From assembly GCA_944321885.1 (NCBI GenBank), contig CALUNB010000002.1, forward strand, positions 1 to 64,000: DNA of 64,000 bases. Direction: 5' to 3'. The position numbers and the translations under genes are program-made. The DNA comes from an uncultured Bacteroidales bacterium (GTDB taxonomy: Bacteria > Bacteroidota > Bacteroidia > Bacteroidales > P3). Below the pieces are notes generated by a model. The model searched no databases. It saw nothing but the letters and a program-made list of their open reading frames with translations, and was not told the origin of the DNA. The number at the start of each line of letters is the position of its first letter. Within the stretch, counting starts at the first letter, position 1. Of this stretch, positions 53,053 to 61,182 are shown piece after piece.

Positions 53053-53169
53053 GAAGCTGTTTAAAATTTCTTGCAATCCTGAAAAGACTGGATTTTCAGG
53101 GACCGGGTTCAGGATTTTGTTTGCCCATCGGGGGCTATTCCGGGTCTTGCTTGAGCGATGCTCGAAGAT
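53053..53169. repeat. Truncated R1 element (right half, inverted)
   Basis: From GAAGCTGTTTAAAATTTCTT, preceded by TAA, the sequence follows the reverse complement of the 58.5-kb element almost base for base (CCTGAAAAGA, TTTTCAGGGACCGG, TTGCCCATCGGGGGCTATTC, GAGCGATGCTCGAAGAT). It breaks off exactly where an F2 element begins. Confidence 0.8.
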
Positions 53170-53376
53170 GGCGGTGTGTCATAATGAGCAATCTGGCTTC
53201 GCCGAAGCCCCTCCGTCTCGGCCATGTTCAAGCAAGGAGCGCTGCTTGACATGGCGCTCGACTTACTCGGGGCTTTGGCTTTGCCGAAGACTGGCTGCAC
53301 CTCGGCAGAGTCCAAGCAAGGTGGGCTACGCCGAAGCCCCTCCGTCTCGGCCAAAATACCCGTTATCACGCACCGC
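53170..53376. repeat. F2 element, 207-bp copy inserted in or next to R1
   Basis: Left end GGCGGTGTGTCATAATGAG, right end CCCGTTATCACGCACCGC. The body has GGCTTCGCCGAAGCC, two CCCCTCCGTCTCGGCCA-type blocks and CTGGCTGCACCTCGG. The right end stops on the first base of the decarboxylase stop codon. Confidence 0.83.
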
Positions 53377-54767
53377 TAATAGCCCAAGGTCTTCAACATG
53401 GACTTATAGCTCTGTTCCTTGGCAAACAACTTGGTCGTGTACTCCCCGTTTTCATCCCGGTCGATGATGATGTGCTTGGGAGCCGGCAACAAGCAATGCT
53501 GTATGCCGCCGTAACCCGCCAAAGCTTCCTGGTAAGCCCCCGTATGGAAGAAACCGATATACAAGGGTTCCCCTTCTTTCATCTTGGGCAAGAAAATCGC
53601 GTTGGAATGAGCTTCGCTATTGTAGTAATCCTGGCTGTCACAAGTCAGACCTCCAAGGAAAACCCTCTGGTATTCGTAATCCCAATGGTTGATAGCCATC
53701 AGGATGAAACGCTGGTTGATGCCCCAGGTATCCGGAAGCGTGGTCATGAAAGAACTGTCTATCATGTACCAACGTTCGCGATCGTTCTGCTGTTTCTGGT
53801 TCACGATAGAGTACAGGGACGCGCCGCTTTCCCCCACCGTGAAGGAACCGAACTCGGTGAAAATGTCCGGGTCCGGGATTCCATGTTGACCACAGATATT
53901 CTTGATTTGCGCCACGATTTCCTCTGCCATGTATTCATAATCGTAATCACAATCCAGACGGTTCTTGATCGGGAAACCACCCCCGATATTGATGGCCTGC
54001 AAACTGGGGCAAAGTTTCTTGAGTTCGCAATACAAGCTCACGTTCTTCGCCAATTCATTCCAATAGTAAGAAGAATCCTTGATTCCCGTATTGATGAAAA
54101 AATGCAGCATCTTCAAACGGAACTTCTTGTTCTTCGCAATCCGCTGCTTGTAGAAATCCACAATCTCGTCGTAACGGATACCCAGACGGGAGGTATAGAA
54201 ATCGAACTGCGGTTCTTCTTCCGAGGCAATCCGGATACCCAAAAGGCAATTCTTCTCGATGCACTTGTCCAAATAGTCGAACTCTTCCTTGTTGTCGAGA
54301 ATCGGCGTGGTCTTGGAAAAACCCTGGTTCACCAATTCGGCAATGTTCTCGATATATTGGGGACGTTTGAAACCATTACATATTATATAGTGGTCCTTAT
54401 CCACCAATCCCTGCGCATAAAGCTCGAAAATCAAGTTGATGTCGAAGGCCGAAGAGGTTTCGATATGGACATCGTTCTTCAGAACTTCTTCCAAGACAAA
54501 TTCGAACTGGGAACTTTTGGTACAATAACAATAATGGTAATCCCCTTGGTAATCCACTTTGGCCATGGCCACATTGAAGAGACGCTTCGCCCATTGTATC
54601 TGGGAGGAAATCTTGGGCAAATACGTAATCTTCAGTGGGGTCCCATACTGTTTGATAACATCCATCAAGGGAACATCATTGAAATAAAGCTCCCCGTCGA
54701 CCACCTTGAACTCCTCTTGCGGAAATTCAAAGGTTTGTTCAATCAAGTCGGAATACTTGTTTTTCAT
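53376..54767 (-). CDS. PLP-dependent fold-III decarboxylase, arginine-decarboxylase-like
   Basis: The enzyme (463 aa) has the alanine-racemase-type barrel plus beta domain of Orn/Lys/Arg/diaminopimelate decarboxylases. Lys for PLP is likely in YHYCYCTKSSQFEFV (about 80), INIGGGFPIKNR (about 259) binds phosphate and the acidic EFGSFTVGESGA (about 303) is the PLP/substrate region. This length (about 460) and start (MKNKYSDLIEQTFEFPQEEF) match the short Bacteroidetes proteins annotated as arginine decarboxylase, which would feed polyamine synthesis; ornithine or another substrate cannot be excluded. The ATG at 54767 fits the family. Confidence 0.88.
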   Translation of the reverse strand: MKNKYSDLIEQTFEFPQEEFKVVDGELYFNDVPLMDVIKQYGTPLKITYLPKISSQIQWAKRLFNVAMAKVDYQGDYHYCYCTKSSQFEFVLEEVLKNDVHIETSSAFDINLIFELYAQGLVDKDHYIICNGFKRPQYIENIAELVNQGFSKTTPILDNKEEFDYLDKCIEKNCLLGIRIASEEEPQFDFYTSRLGIRYDEIVDFYKQRIAKNKKFRLKMLHFFINTGIKDSSYYWNELAKNVSLYCELKKLCPSLQAINIGGGFPIKNRLDCDYDYEYMAEEIVAQIKNICGQHGIPDPDIFTEFGSFTVGESGASLYSIVNQKQQNDRERWYMIDSSFMTTLPDTWGINQRFILMAINHWDYEYQRVFLGGLTCDSQDYYNSEAHSNAIFLPKMKEGEPLYIGFFHTGAYQEALAGYGGIQHCLLPAPKHIIIDRDENGEYTTKLFAKEQSYKSMLKTLGY

Positions 54768-54836
54768 TTCTCGATTCAAGTTAACCGGATTCAACCTTTT
54801 TTCCCCAAGTAACTCACTTGGATTGGATCTCGTCTG

Positions 54837-54844
54837 CAAAAGTA
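54837..54844 (-). promoter_or_regulatory. Promoter -7 box of the decarboxylase
   Basis: On the minus strand TACTTTTG lies 69 nt before the ATG. The divergent sufS promoter is 93 bp away. Confidence 0.72.
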
Positions 54845-54929
54845 AGCATTCCGCCTTGAAATTTGCGCGAAAAAAAGAAGATTGCAACAAATTTTCAAGG
54901 GCTTCCCAAACAAATTCTACATTTTTTCC

Positions 54930-54937
54930 TATATTTG
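54930..54937 (+). promoter_or_regulatory. Promoter -7 box of sufS
   Basis: TATATTTG, with transcription expected to begin near 54944, giving a leader of about 74 nt. Confidence 0.72.
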
Positions 54938-54940
54938 GCG

Positions 54941-55017
54941 CCCTGTTTCAAACAGGGATCGTGTCCGGCACTCTGCCAGGACCACTTGCCCGGAAGGGGC
55001 AAAATACACCCATAAAC
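54941..55017 (+). promoter_or_regulatory. Structured leader of sufS
   Basis: Three short hairpins follow in the untranslated leader: CCCTGTTT/AAACAGGG, GTCCGGCA/TGCCAGGAC and TGCCCGGAAGGGGCA. Three stems in about 70 nt before an Fe-S assembly gene could be regulatory, but no known riboswitch is recognised. Confidence 0.4.
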
Positions 55018-56229
55018 ATGGAAACCAAGCAAATAAGAAAGGACTTCCCCATCCTGGACCAAAAGGTCAACGGCTACCCGTTGGTTTATTTGGACAATGC
55101 GGCGACCACGCAGAAGCCCGTCCAAGTCCTGGAAAGGCTCCTTTCCTATTATAAGTCGGAAAACAGCAACATCCACCGGGGGGTCCACCACCTCAGCCAG
55201 GAAGCCACGGACGCCTATGAAGACGCCCGCTCTTACGTGGCAGGTTTCATGGGTGCGGATTCAAACCATACGGTGTTGTTCACCAAAGGCACGACCGAAT
55301 CGATTAATTTGGTCGCCAACGGGTTCCGTTCCTTATTGAAGGCCAGGGACCATGTGGTCGCGACCCTGTCCGACCATCATTCCAACTTCGTACCCTGGCA
55401 ACAAGCCTGCCTGTACAGCGGGGCCCTTTTCCATGCCCTGCCCCTGTTACCCGATGGCGGTCTCGACTTGGAACAGCTTGGACGGCTCTTGACCTTGGAA
55501 CCCAAAATCCTGGTCCTGCCCCACATTTCCAATGTCATCGGAAGAATCAACCCGGTCAAGGAAATTATCCGCATGGCCCACTGTCACGGGACTGCCGTCT
55601 TGGTCGACGGAGCGCAAGCCATCGCCCATCTGCCGGTTTCCGTCAGCGATTTAAATGCCGATTTTTATTGCTGGTCGGGCCATAAAGCCTACGGACCGAC
55701 AGGCATCGGGGTCCTTTGCGCCAAGACAAGCTGGTTGGAAAAACTTCCCCCTTACCAGTTCGGCGGGGAAATGATTGAAGAAGTCACGGTGGAAAAGACC
55801 ACATTCGCCCCGCTGCCATTCAAATTCGAAGCCGGAACGCCTCCCATCGCGGAAGCCTTAGCCATGAAAACGGCCCTCCAGTATATAAAAGGAATAGGTT
55901 TCGAGTCCCTCATGCAACACGGGCAAGACCTCTGTCGATACGCCTTTGCACGGCTCATGGAAATCCCTGGCATGGAGATTTACGGTTCAGACCAAGACAG
56001 ATGCGGGTTGGTTTCTTTCAACGTAAAAGGCGCATACCACTATGATGTAGGAGTCATCTTGGACCAGATGGGCATCGCGGTCCGCACCGGACACCACTGT
56101 GCCCAACCCTTGATGGACTTCCTCGGCATTCCCGGTTCGGTCCGTTGCAGTTTCGCCGTCTACAACACGCGGCAAGAAGTGGACCGATTGGTGGAAGCTG
56201 TCGGCAAAGCGGCCCGGATGCTGCGGTGA
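55018..56229 (+). CDS. sufS: Cysteine desulfurase SufS (group II)
   Basis: SufS (403 aa) takes sulfur from cysteine as a persulfide and passes it to SufE. PLP-binding Lys is in CWSGHKAYGPTGIGVL (about 222-237), and the active-site Cys is in RTGHHCAQPLMDFLG (about 358), the group II RxGHHCA form. The N terminus RKDFPILDQKVNGYPLVYLDNAATTQ is typical. The ATG at 55018 follows the promoter and leader; the longer frame overlaps the divergent decarboxylase gene. sufBCD are not in the window and sufE is at 9 kb. Confidence 0.95.
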   Translation: METKQIRKDFPILDQKVNGYPLVYLDNAATTQKPVQVLERLLSYYKSENSNIHRGVHHLSQEATDAYEDARSYVAGFMGADSNHTVLFTKGTTESINLVANGFRSLLKARDHVVATLSDHHSNFVPWQQACLYSGALFHALPLLPDGGLDLEQLGRLLTLEPKILVLPHISNVIGRINPVKEIIRMAHCHGTAVLVDGAQAIAHLPVSVSDLNADFYCWSGHKAYGPTGIGVLCAKTSWLEKLPPYQFGGEMIEEVTVEKTTFAPLPFKFEAGTPPIAEALAMKTALQYIKGIGFESLMQHGQDLCRYAFARLMEIPGMEIYGSDQDRCGLVSFNVKGAYHYDVGVILDQMGIAVRTGHHCAQPLMDFLGIPGSVRCSFAVYNTRQEVDRLVEAVGKAARMLR

Positions 56230-56291
56230 AACGGGAATCCAGACAAACAGAAAACAAAACGAAAAAAAATACTAAAACATTTTTTTCACCC

Positions 56292-58490
56292 ATGAATGCT
56301 TTAAAAAAACTTTCGATCCTGTGCTTGGGAGGTTTGTTCGGCGCAAGCCTTCAAGCCCAGCAGTACCTCGACAATGCCCTTTATGTAAAACTCAAGGAGA
56401 GTTCGCCCGTGAGCGCCAAAAGCATGGGACGCAAAACCGTCCCCCTTTCTTCCTTGGGACTCAAAATCACCCAGGCCAAAAACAATAAATTCGGTCTCCA
56501 CCAAGAAGCCCGCTCCATGAGCTTGTTCAACAACCCGGTACTGGACAAGACCTTCAGCATCAGCTTCGACAGCACCACCCAAATCGACAAGCTCATCCGC
56601 GCCTTGGAAAACGATCCGAACGTGGAATATGTGGAAAGGGTGCGTATTTATGAAACCTACGGTATCCTCCCCGAACACAAGGAAGGGACGAAAGCCGTAC
56701 CCGACGACCCTTATTACCAACCTGTCGGGGAGGTCGACTTCCAATGGTACCTGAAGCAAGTCAACGCCGAGGGCGCATGGGATATCCAAGCTTCGGGTTC
56801 ACCCAACATCATCGCCGCCGTGGTGGATGGTGCCATCTGGGCTGAACATCCCGAGCTCAACATTCCCACGGAACGGCAACACAACGCCGGCACAGGTACG
56901 GAAGGAAACTCGAACCCTCCCTCTACCGTAACACAAAACGAAACCTGTGATGCGCTCTACAGCGAAAACCCCGATGTGGATCCTTGTCCTTCCTATTCCT
57001 GGTCGCATGGGACACACTGTGCCGGGGTGGTAGGGGCCACTAAAAACAACGGGGAAGGCATTGCATCCTTGGCTTCGGGTGTCACCCTCTTGGCCGTTGC
57101 CGCACATCTTCCGCAATATTCGGAAGCGGTCGTAGGCGGTGACAACGGTATTGTCTGGGCCGCCGAACACGGTGCCAGGGTCATCAGCTGCTCCTGGGGT
57201 TCCACCTCCCTTCCTAGCCGCACAGAGGAAGCAATCCTCAAAGAATGCTACGACAGCAATATCGTGGTCGTAGCCGCAGCGGGGAACGACAATATCTCCT
57301 CACCCCATGCCCCGGCCACATCCCCGCATGTCATCAGCGTGGGTTCGGTGGATGAAGACGGTGGCAAATCCTCCTTTTCCAACTACGGGAACTGGGTACA
57401 CATCACAGCCCCTGGAGGAACGGCCAGCAGGGAAAACAACTATGCCGCCATTTTCAGCACCACTTTCTGCCAAAACCAATACACCCGGCTCTACCACTCC
57501 GGCCTGGGAGATCCGTTCGCAGGCGAGTACTATGACGAAATGAGCGGGACCTCGATGGCCACGCCTCTGGTAGCTAGCTTATGCGCCTTGATGCTGTCCT
57601 ACGATTCCACCCTGACACCGGGTGAGATCAAGGACATCCTTCAAAACACCTCGAGCCATGTAAGCTCCAACTCCCAGTATTTCACACCGCTGGCAGGTAC
57701 CATCGATGCCGCTGCCGCTTTGCAAGCCGTCCAAGGACGCAAATACGATGCCCCTGTCCAGAACCTGACCGTTACCGATTACACCCTTGACTCCCTCTGG
57801 CTGGATTGGGATGCTCCCTCCGGCAACACCCACGACATCCTCAGCTACAACATTTACAAGAACGGGGTACTTTTGGATTCCATGTGGAGCGCGGAAAACA
57901 CTTCCTATATCGACACCACGATCGAGGGTGGCATGACCACCTATATGGTATCCGTGAACTATTCCGATGGTTATACCTCCATCCGCAAGGAAGCACAGGA
58001 AGATATCCCCAACATCTACACCGTCGAAGTCTTCTGCACGCCGAGAAACGCGGGTACGGTTACCGGAGCCGGCCGCTATGCGGAAAACGCCCGTGCAGCC
58101 TTACGGGCTTATCCCGACAGCGGATATGTTTTCCGCCATTGGTACGGCCAAGGTGGCGTGCTTTCGACACGGGACTATTATGAAGTAGTCGTAAGGGAAA
58201 ATGTAAGCATCGATGCCATCTTCGCAGTCGATCCTTCTGCCAACGAAGAACTCTTGGCCGAAGAAACCCGTCTTGCCCCCAATCCCGTACGGGAAATCTT
58301 GGAAATCAACAGCCCTGCTGCCATCGAGACCCTCTCGGTTTTCGACCTCCAAGGCCGTAAACTCAAAGAAATGGATGGCAACAACCAAAATGATTTCCAA
58401 ATGAATGCCAGCTTCCTGAGCGAAGGAACCTACGTGCTGGAACTCCGCACCAACATGGGGACCATCAAGAAAAAGTTCGTCAAATTGTAA
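56292..58490 (+). CDS. Secreted subtilisin-like serine protease with T9SS sorting domain
   Basis: An exported S8 protease (732 aa). After a signal peptide (about 1-22, ending LQAQ) comes a propeptide-like region (about 25-125). The subtilase domain has Asp in IAAVVDGAIWAEHPEL (about 176), His in SHGTHCAGVVGA (about 238) and Ser in SGTSMATPLVAS (about 418). A fibronectin-III-like domain (about 495-575), a divergent InlB B-repeat (about 577-645) and a C-terminal domain starting LAPNPVREILEI (about 657) follow. That domain is the type A sorting signal of type IX secretion. Its TAA stop is immediately followed by an R1 element. Confidence 0.93.
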   Translation: MNALKKLSILCLGGLFGASLQAQQYLDNALYVKLKESSPVSAKSMGRKTVPLSSLGLKITQAKNNKFGLHQEARSMSLFNNPVLDKTFSISFDSTTQIDKLIRALENDPNVEYVERVRIYETYGILPEHKEGTKAVPDDPYYQPVGEVDFQWYLKQVNAEGAWDIQASGSPNIIAAVVDGAIWAEHPELNIPTERQHNAGTGTEGNSNPPSTVTQNETCDALYSENPDVDPCPSYSWSHGTHCAGVVGATKNNGEGIASLASGVTLLAVAAHLPQYSEAVVGGDNGIVWAAEHGARVISCSWGSTSLPSRTEEAILKECYDSNIVVVAAAGNDNISSPHAPATSPHVISVGSVDEDGGKSSFSNYGNWVHITAPGGTASRENNYAAIFSTTFCQNQYTRLYHSGLGDPFAGEYYDEMSGTSMATPLVASLCALMLSYDSTLTPGEIKDILQNTSSHVSSNSQYFTPLAGTIDAAAALQAVQGRKYDAPVQNLTVTDYTLDSLWLDWDAPSGNTHDILSYNIYKNGVLLDSMWSAENTSYIDTTIEGGMTTYMVSVNYSDGYTSIRKEAQEDIPNIYTVEVFCTPRNAGTVTGAGRYAENARAALRAYPDSGYVFRHWYGQGGVLSTRDYYEVVVRENVSIDAIFAVDPSANEELLAEETRLAPNPVREILEINSPAAIETLSVFDLQGRKLKEMDGNNQNDFQMNASFLSEGTYVLELRTNMGTIKKKFVKL

Positions 58491-58771
58491 GAAGCTGTTT
58501 AAATTTATTTGTTTAGGCCATCGGGAGGGGATTTCGCGGGATGGCGCCGCGTTTTTCAAAGGAGGATAGCCCAGCTATCGGACGTGAAAAACGCAACGAT
58601 AGCGAAAGTCGAGCGGGGAATCAAAGCTTGCTTTGATTTCTCCGAGACCAAGCTATCTTCGAGCTTCGCTCAACCTAGACCCGGAATAGCCCCCGATGGG
58701 CAAACAAAATCCTGAATCCGGTCCCTGAAAATTCATTCTTTTCAGGATTGCAAGAAATTTTAAACAGCTTC
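58491..58771. repeat. R1 MITE-like element, full 281-bp copy carrying a C-cassette
   Basis: It starts GAAGCTGTTTAAA and ends TTTTAAACAGCTTC, flanked by TAA at 58488-58490 and 58772-58774. The left TAA is the subtilase stop codon. Inner inverted blocks (CCATCGGGAGGGG, CCCCCGATGGGC) flank a hairpin cassette GATAGCGAAAGTCGAG, AATCAAAGC/GCTTTGATT, GAGACCAAGCTATCTTCGAG. Compared with the 150-bp copy at 9.4 kb, the cassette is the extra middle part. Confidence 0.9.
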
Positions 58772-58801
58772 TAAGCTTTCATTGAAACCCCATGGGGAAA
58801 C

Positions 58802-58832
58802 AAAAAAGCCGGGAAAATCCCCGGCTTTTTTG
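58802..58832. terminator. Bidirectional terminator
   Basis: AAAAAAGCCGGG and CCCCGGCTTTTTT form a stem with T runs on both strands, between the subtilase (+) and the exonuclease (-). Confidence 0.88.
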
Positions 58833-58863
58833 TTTCCTCATCCTCCGTAAAAAAGGCGACAAC

Positions 58864-59682
58864 TTATCTCCGAAACTTCGTCCTGAGACGTATCTCCGTC
58901 AAGACCTGCTTGGTATAAAGTGGAAAATCGGCCTTTTGGACCCAGTCGTAATACGAAGGTTCCGCCTGCAAGACATCCGCCACCTTCTTTCCTTTGTGTT
59001 TCCCGAATCCGAAAACTTCCTCCCCCTTCTCGTCATACAAGATGAACCCGGCCAAATCCGCGCTGGGATGCATGGTCGAAAAAGCCGAAAGCGCCTCCAC
59101 GTTGTTTTCCACCGGATAACTCAACTGCCCGTTCTTTTCCTGGTAAGGGACATGTTCGTAGCGCTGGACCTGGGCCTTCAAGATTTCAAAAGTGGCCCGT
59201 GTATCGTTCATGGCCGCATGGGCGCCTTCCAGATCCTTGCCCAAATAGAATTTCACGGCTGCCGCCAAATTCCGGGGTTCCATCTTGTGGAAAATATTCT
59301 GCACATCAATCATGCGGCGCCCTTCCATCTTGAAAGGACATCCCACCCTCAAAAATTCCTCCACCAGCATCGGCACATCGAACTTGTTGGAATTGAAGCC
59401 TCCCAGGTCGCTGTTACCGAGGAACTGAAGCAAACGTGGAGCAATTTCCTTGAATGTGGGTTCCAAAGCCACATCGGCATCGTAAATATGGTGCACGGCG
59501 GAAGATTCGGGAGGTATCGGAATTCCAGGGTTCACCCGTTGGTAAAACTCTTCCGTCTTCCCATCCGGCAAAGCCTTGATAATCGCGATTTCGATAATCC
59601 TGTCCGAACCCAATTTCAGGCCGGTGGTTTCCAAGTCAAAAACACAAAGCGGCTTGCTCAACTGCAATTTAAATTCTTCCAT
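58864..59682 (-). CDS. DEDDh 3'-5' exonuclease with C-terminal DUF3820-like domain
   Basis: The protein (272 aa) has an N-terminal DnaQ-like exonuclease domain: Exo I FDLETTGLKLGSDRIIEIA (Asp15, Glu17), Exo II FNSNKFDVPML (about 95) and Exo III with His in LEGAHAAMNDTRATFEIL (about 152). From about residue 205 an extra domain reads FGFGKHKGKKVADV then PSYYDWVQKADFPLYTKQ, resembling DUF3820. It is therefore more than a stand-alone polymerase epsilon subunit, and a DNA repair or RNA-processing role is possible. A terminator follows. Confidence 0.88.
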   Translation of the reverse strand: MEEFKLQLSKPLCVFDLETTGLKLGSDRIIEIAIIKALPDGKTEEFYQRVNPGIPIPPESSAVHHIYDADVALEPTFKEIAPRLLQFLGNSDLGGFNSNKFDVPMLVEEFLRVGCPFKMEGRRMIDVQNIFHKMEPRNLAAAVKFYLGKDLEGAHAAMNDTRATFEILKAQVQRYEHVPYQEKNGQLSYPVENNVEALSAFSTMHPSADLAGFILYDEKGEEVFGFGKHKGKKVADVLQAEPSYYDWVQKADFPLYTKQVLTEIRLRTKFRR

Positions 59683-59822
59683 GTCTTATTTCTTTCCGGA
59701 ATCCTTGATTCCCGTTATTTTTTCTTGCAATCCTTTTCGTACCCGCACAAAGGCTTGCTATCCCCTATAGGACCCGCAGCCCGACCGGATTCGGTCCGCC
59801 AAATTTCCCGGACCGGAAAGAA

Positions 59823-60800
59823 TCAGCACATCCCTTCCGGCCATTCTTCCCCGAACGTTTCCCGGCAAAAGCATAGGTATTCCCCCTCTTCCGTAAAATG
59901 TTTAATCCGTTCAAAAGCACTTTCCGGCACAAAACGGCCTGCAAATTTACTCCAAAACAACTTCTGCCGCTGCAAAACCGTTGCTCCGGACAAGCCGGAA
60001 TCACGGTAGTTCCGGAACAAAGCCGCCAAGAAGCGGGCGAACAAACGCGTTTGCTCCTTTTCCGTGAAATGGAAACCACTCAAATAACATGGCAAAAAAG
60101 GATTGGCAATGACGGCCCGCCCTAACATGACACGCCGGACGGAAGGAAAGCGGCGGGCAAATACCAAAGCTGTTTCCACACTGTCGATGTCCCCGCTGTA
60201 AACGCAAGGATGACGCATAACCGGTAAAATCCTTTCAAACTTGTCCCAATCGGCCTTTCCTCCGTAAAGCTGGAGGCCAATCCGGGGATGGACCGCCACA
60301 TAAGCAAGAGGAAAAGCGTTCAAGACATCCATGACAGGATAAATCTCGGAATCCGAAGCATAGCCCAAGCGCAACTTGACCGAAAGCGCCACCGGGGAAG
60401 AAGGCAACACCTTTTCCAAAAAGCTCGCAATCCGGTCCGGATGCGGTAACAACCCACTCCCCCTCTGCTTCCGGGCCACATTCCGCACCGGGCAGCCCAA
60501 GTTCCAATCAAGCGTGGAATACCCCATCGAATGCAAGGCCTCGGCCATCGGCAAAAAATAACCGGCTTCGTTTCCCAAGAACTGGGGTTCCACCTCCATG
60601 CGATTGTTTTCCGGGAACAAATCCTTCAAAAGCGAAAGCCGGACCCGGGCTCCCGGCACCAAGCTCACGAAAGGACTGACTGCCTTCCTCATCCGGGAAT
60701 AAGCCCCGAAAACTTCCATCCAGGCATTCCGGTACGGGTAATCCGTCACCCCGTCCATGGGTGCCAATATCCATTCGACCGACTCCAATTCCTCTATCAT
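59823..60800 (-). CDS. tRNA-dihydrouridine synthase
   Basis: This flavoenzyme (325 aa) reduces uridine in tRNA. The N terminus ILAPMDGVTDYPYRN is the FMN-binding family start, the catalytic Cys is in WNLGCPVRNVARKQRGSG (about 92), and the phosphate-binding HPRIGLQLYGGKADW (about 177) and RRVMLGRAVIANPFL (about 228) follow. Which position it modifies is not known. The ATG at 60800 follows a cassette-borne TATATTTG by only 4 nt, so translation may be nearly leaderless. Confidence 0.93.
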   Translation of the reverse strand: MIEELESVEWILAPMDGVTDYPYRNAWMEVFGAYSRMRKAVSPFVSLVPGARVRLSLLKDLFPENNRMEVEPQFLGNEAGYFLPMAEALHSMGYSTLDWNLGCPVRNVARKQRGSGLLPHPDRIASFLEKVLPSSPVALSVKLRLGYASDSEIYPVMDVLNAFPLAYVAVHPRIGLQLYGGKADWDKFERILPVMRHPCVYSGDIDSVETALVFARRFPSVRRVMLGRAVIANPFLPCYLSGFHFTEKEQTRLFARFLAALFRNYRDSGLSGATVLQRQKLFWSKFAGRFVPESAFERIKHFTEEGEYLCFCRETFGEEWPEGMC

Positions 60801-60804
60801 ATTG

Positions 60805-60812
60805 CAAATATA
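60805..60812 (-). promoter_or_regulatory. Cassette-borne promoter -7 box of the Dus gene
   Basis: On the minus strand TATATTTG ends 4 nt before the ATG and is the terminal part of a tandem hairpin array. Confidence 0.62.
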
Positions 60813-60995
60813 GCGAAAGTCGAGCGCCAAGCCGAACGAAGTTCGAGCTCGGCCGAGACCAAGCTATATCGGTCCGCCAGGACCAATATAGCGAAAGTCG
60901 AGCGCCAAGCCGAACGAAGTTCGAGCTCGGCCAAGACCAAGCTATATCGGTCCGCCAGGACCAATATAGTGAAAGTCGAGCGCCAAGCAATCCAA
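60805..60995 (-). repeat. C-cassette array: 78-bp tandem units (about 2.4 copies)
   Basis: Units restart at 60813, 60891 and 60969 (GCGAAAGTCGAGCGCCAAGC or with one change), spaced exactly 78 bp. On the minus strand each contains TATAGCTTGGTCT, CTCGAAC/GTTCGG and ends CGACTTTCGCTATAT. The linker GGTCCTGGCGGACC is a perfect hairpin. The third unit is cut off and joins CAATCCAAGCCTGCTTGAGC. Sequence and size are related to the 76-bp array at 1-152. Confidence 0.9.
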
Positions 60996-61057
60996 GCCTG
61001 CTTGAGCTTGCATTGCCGAACCGCATGGACAATTGCCAAACATTTTCCTCCTCTTCT

Positions 61058-61065
61058 TACCTTTG
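61058..61065 (+). promoter_or_regulatory. Promoter -7 box of rlmN
   Basis: TACCTTTG lies 117 nt before the ATG and outside the repeat array. Confidence 0.65.
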
Positions 61066-61182
61066 CAAACGGATTCCAGCAGCAAAAGCCCCCCCCCAAA
61101 GGCGGCCCCGCCGCAATTCCAAACTCCGGACAAGACTCCCCCTTTCCAGGGCCTCCTTGCCCCAAACTGCAAACCGCACTCC

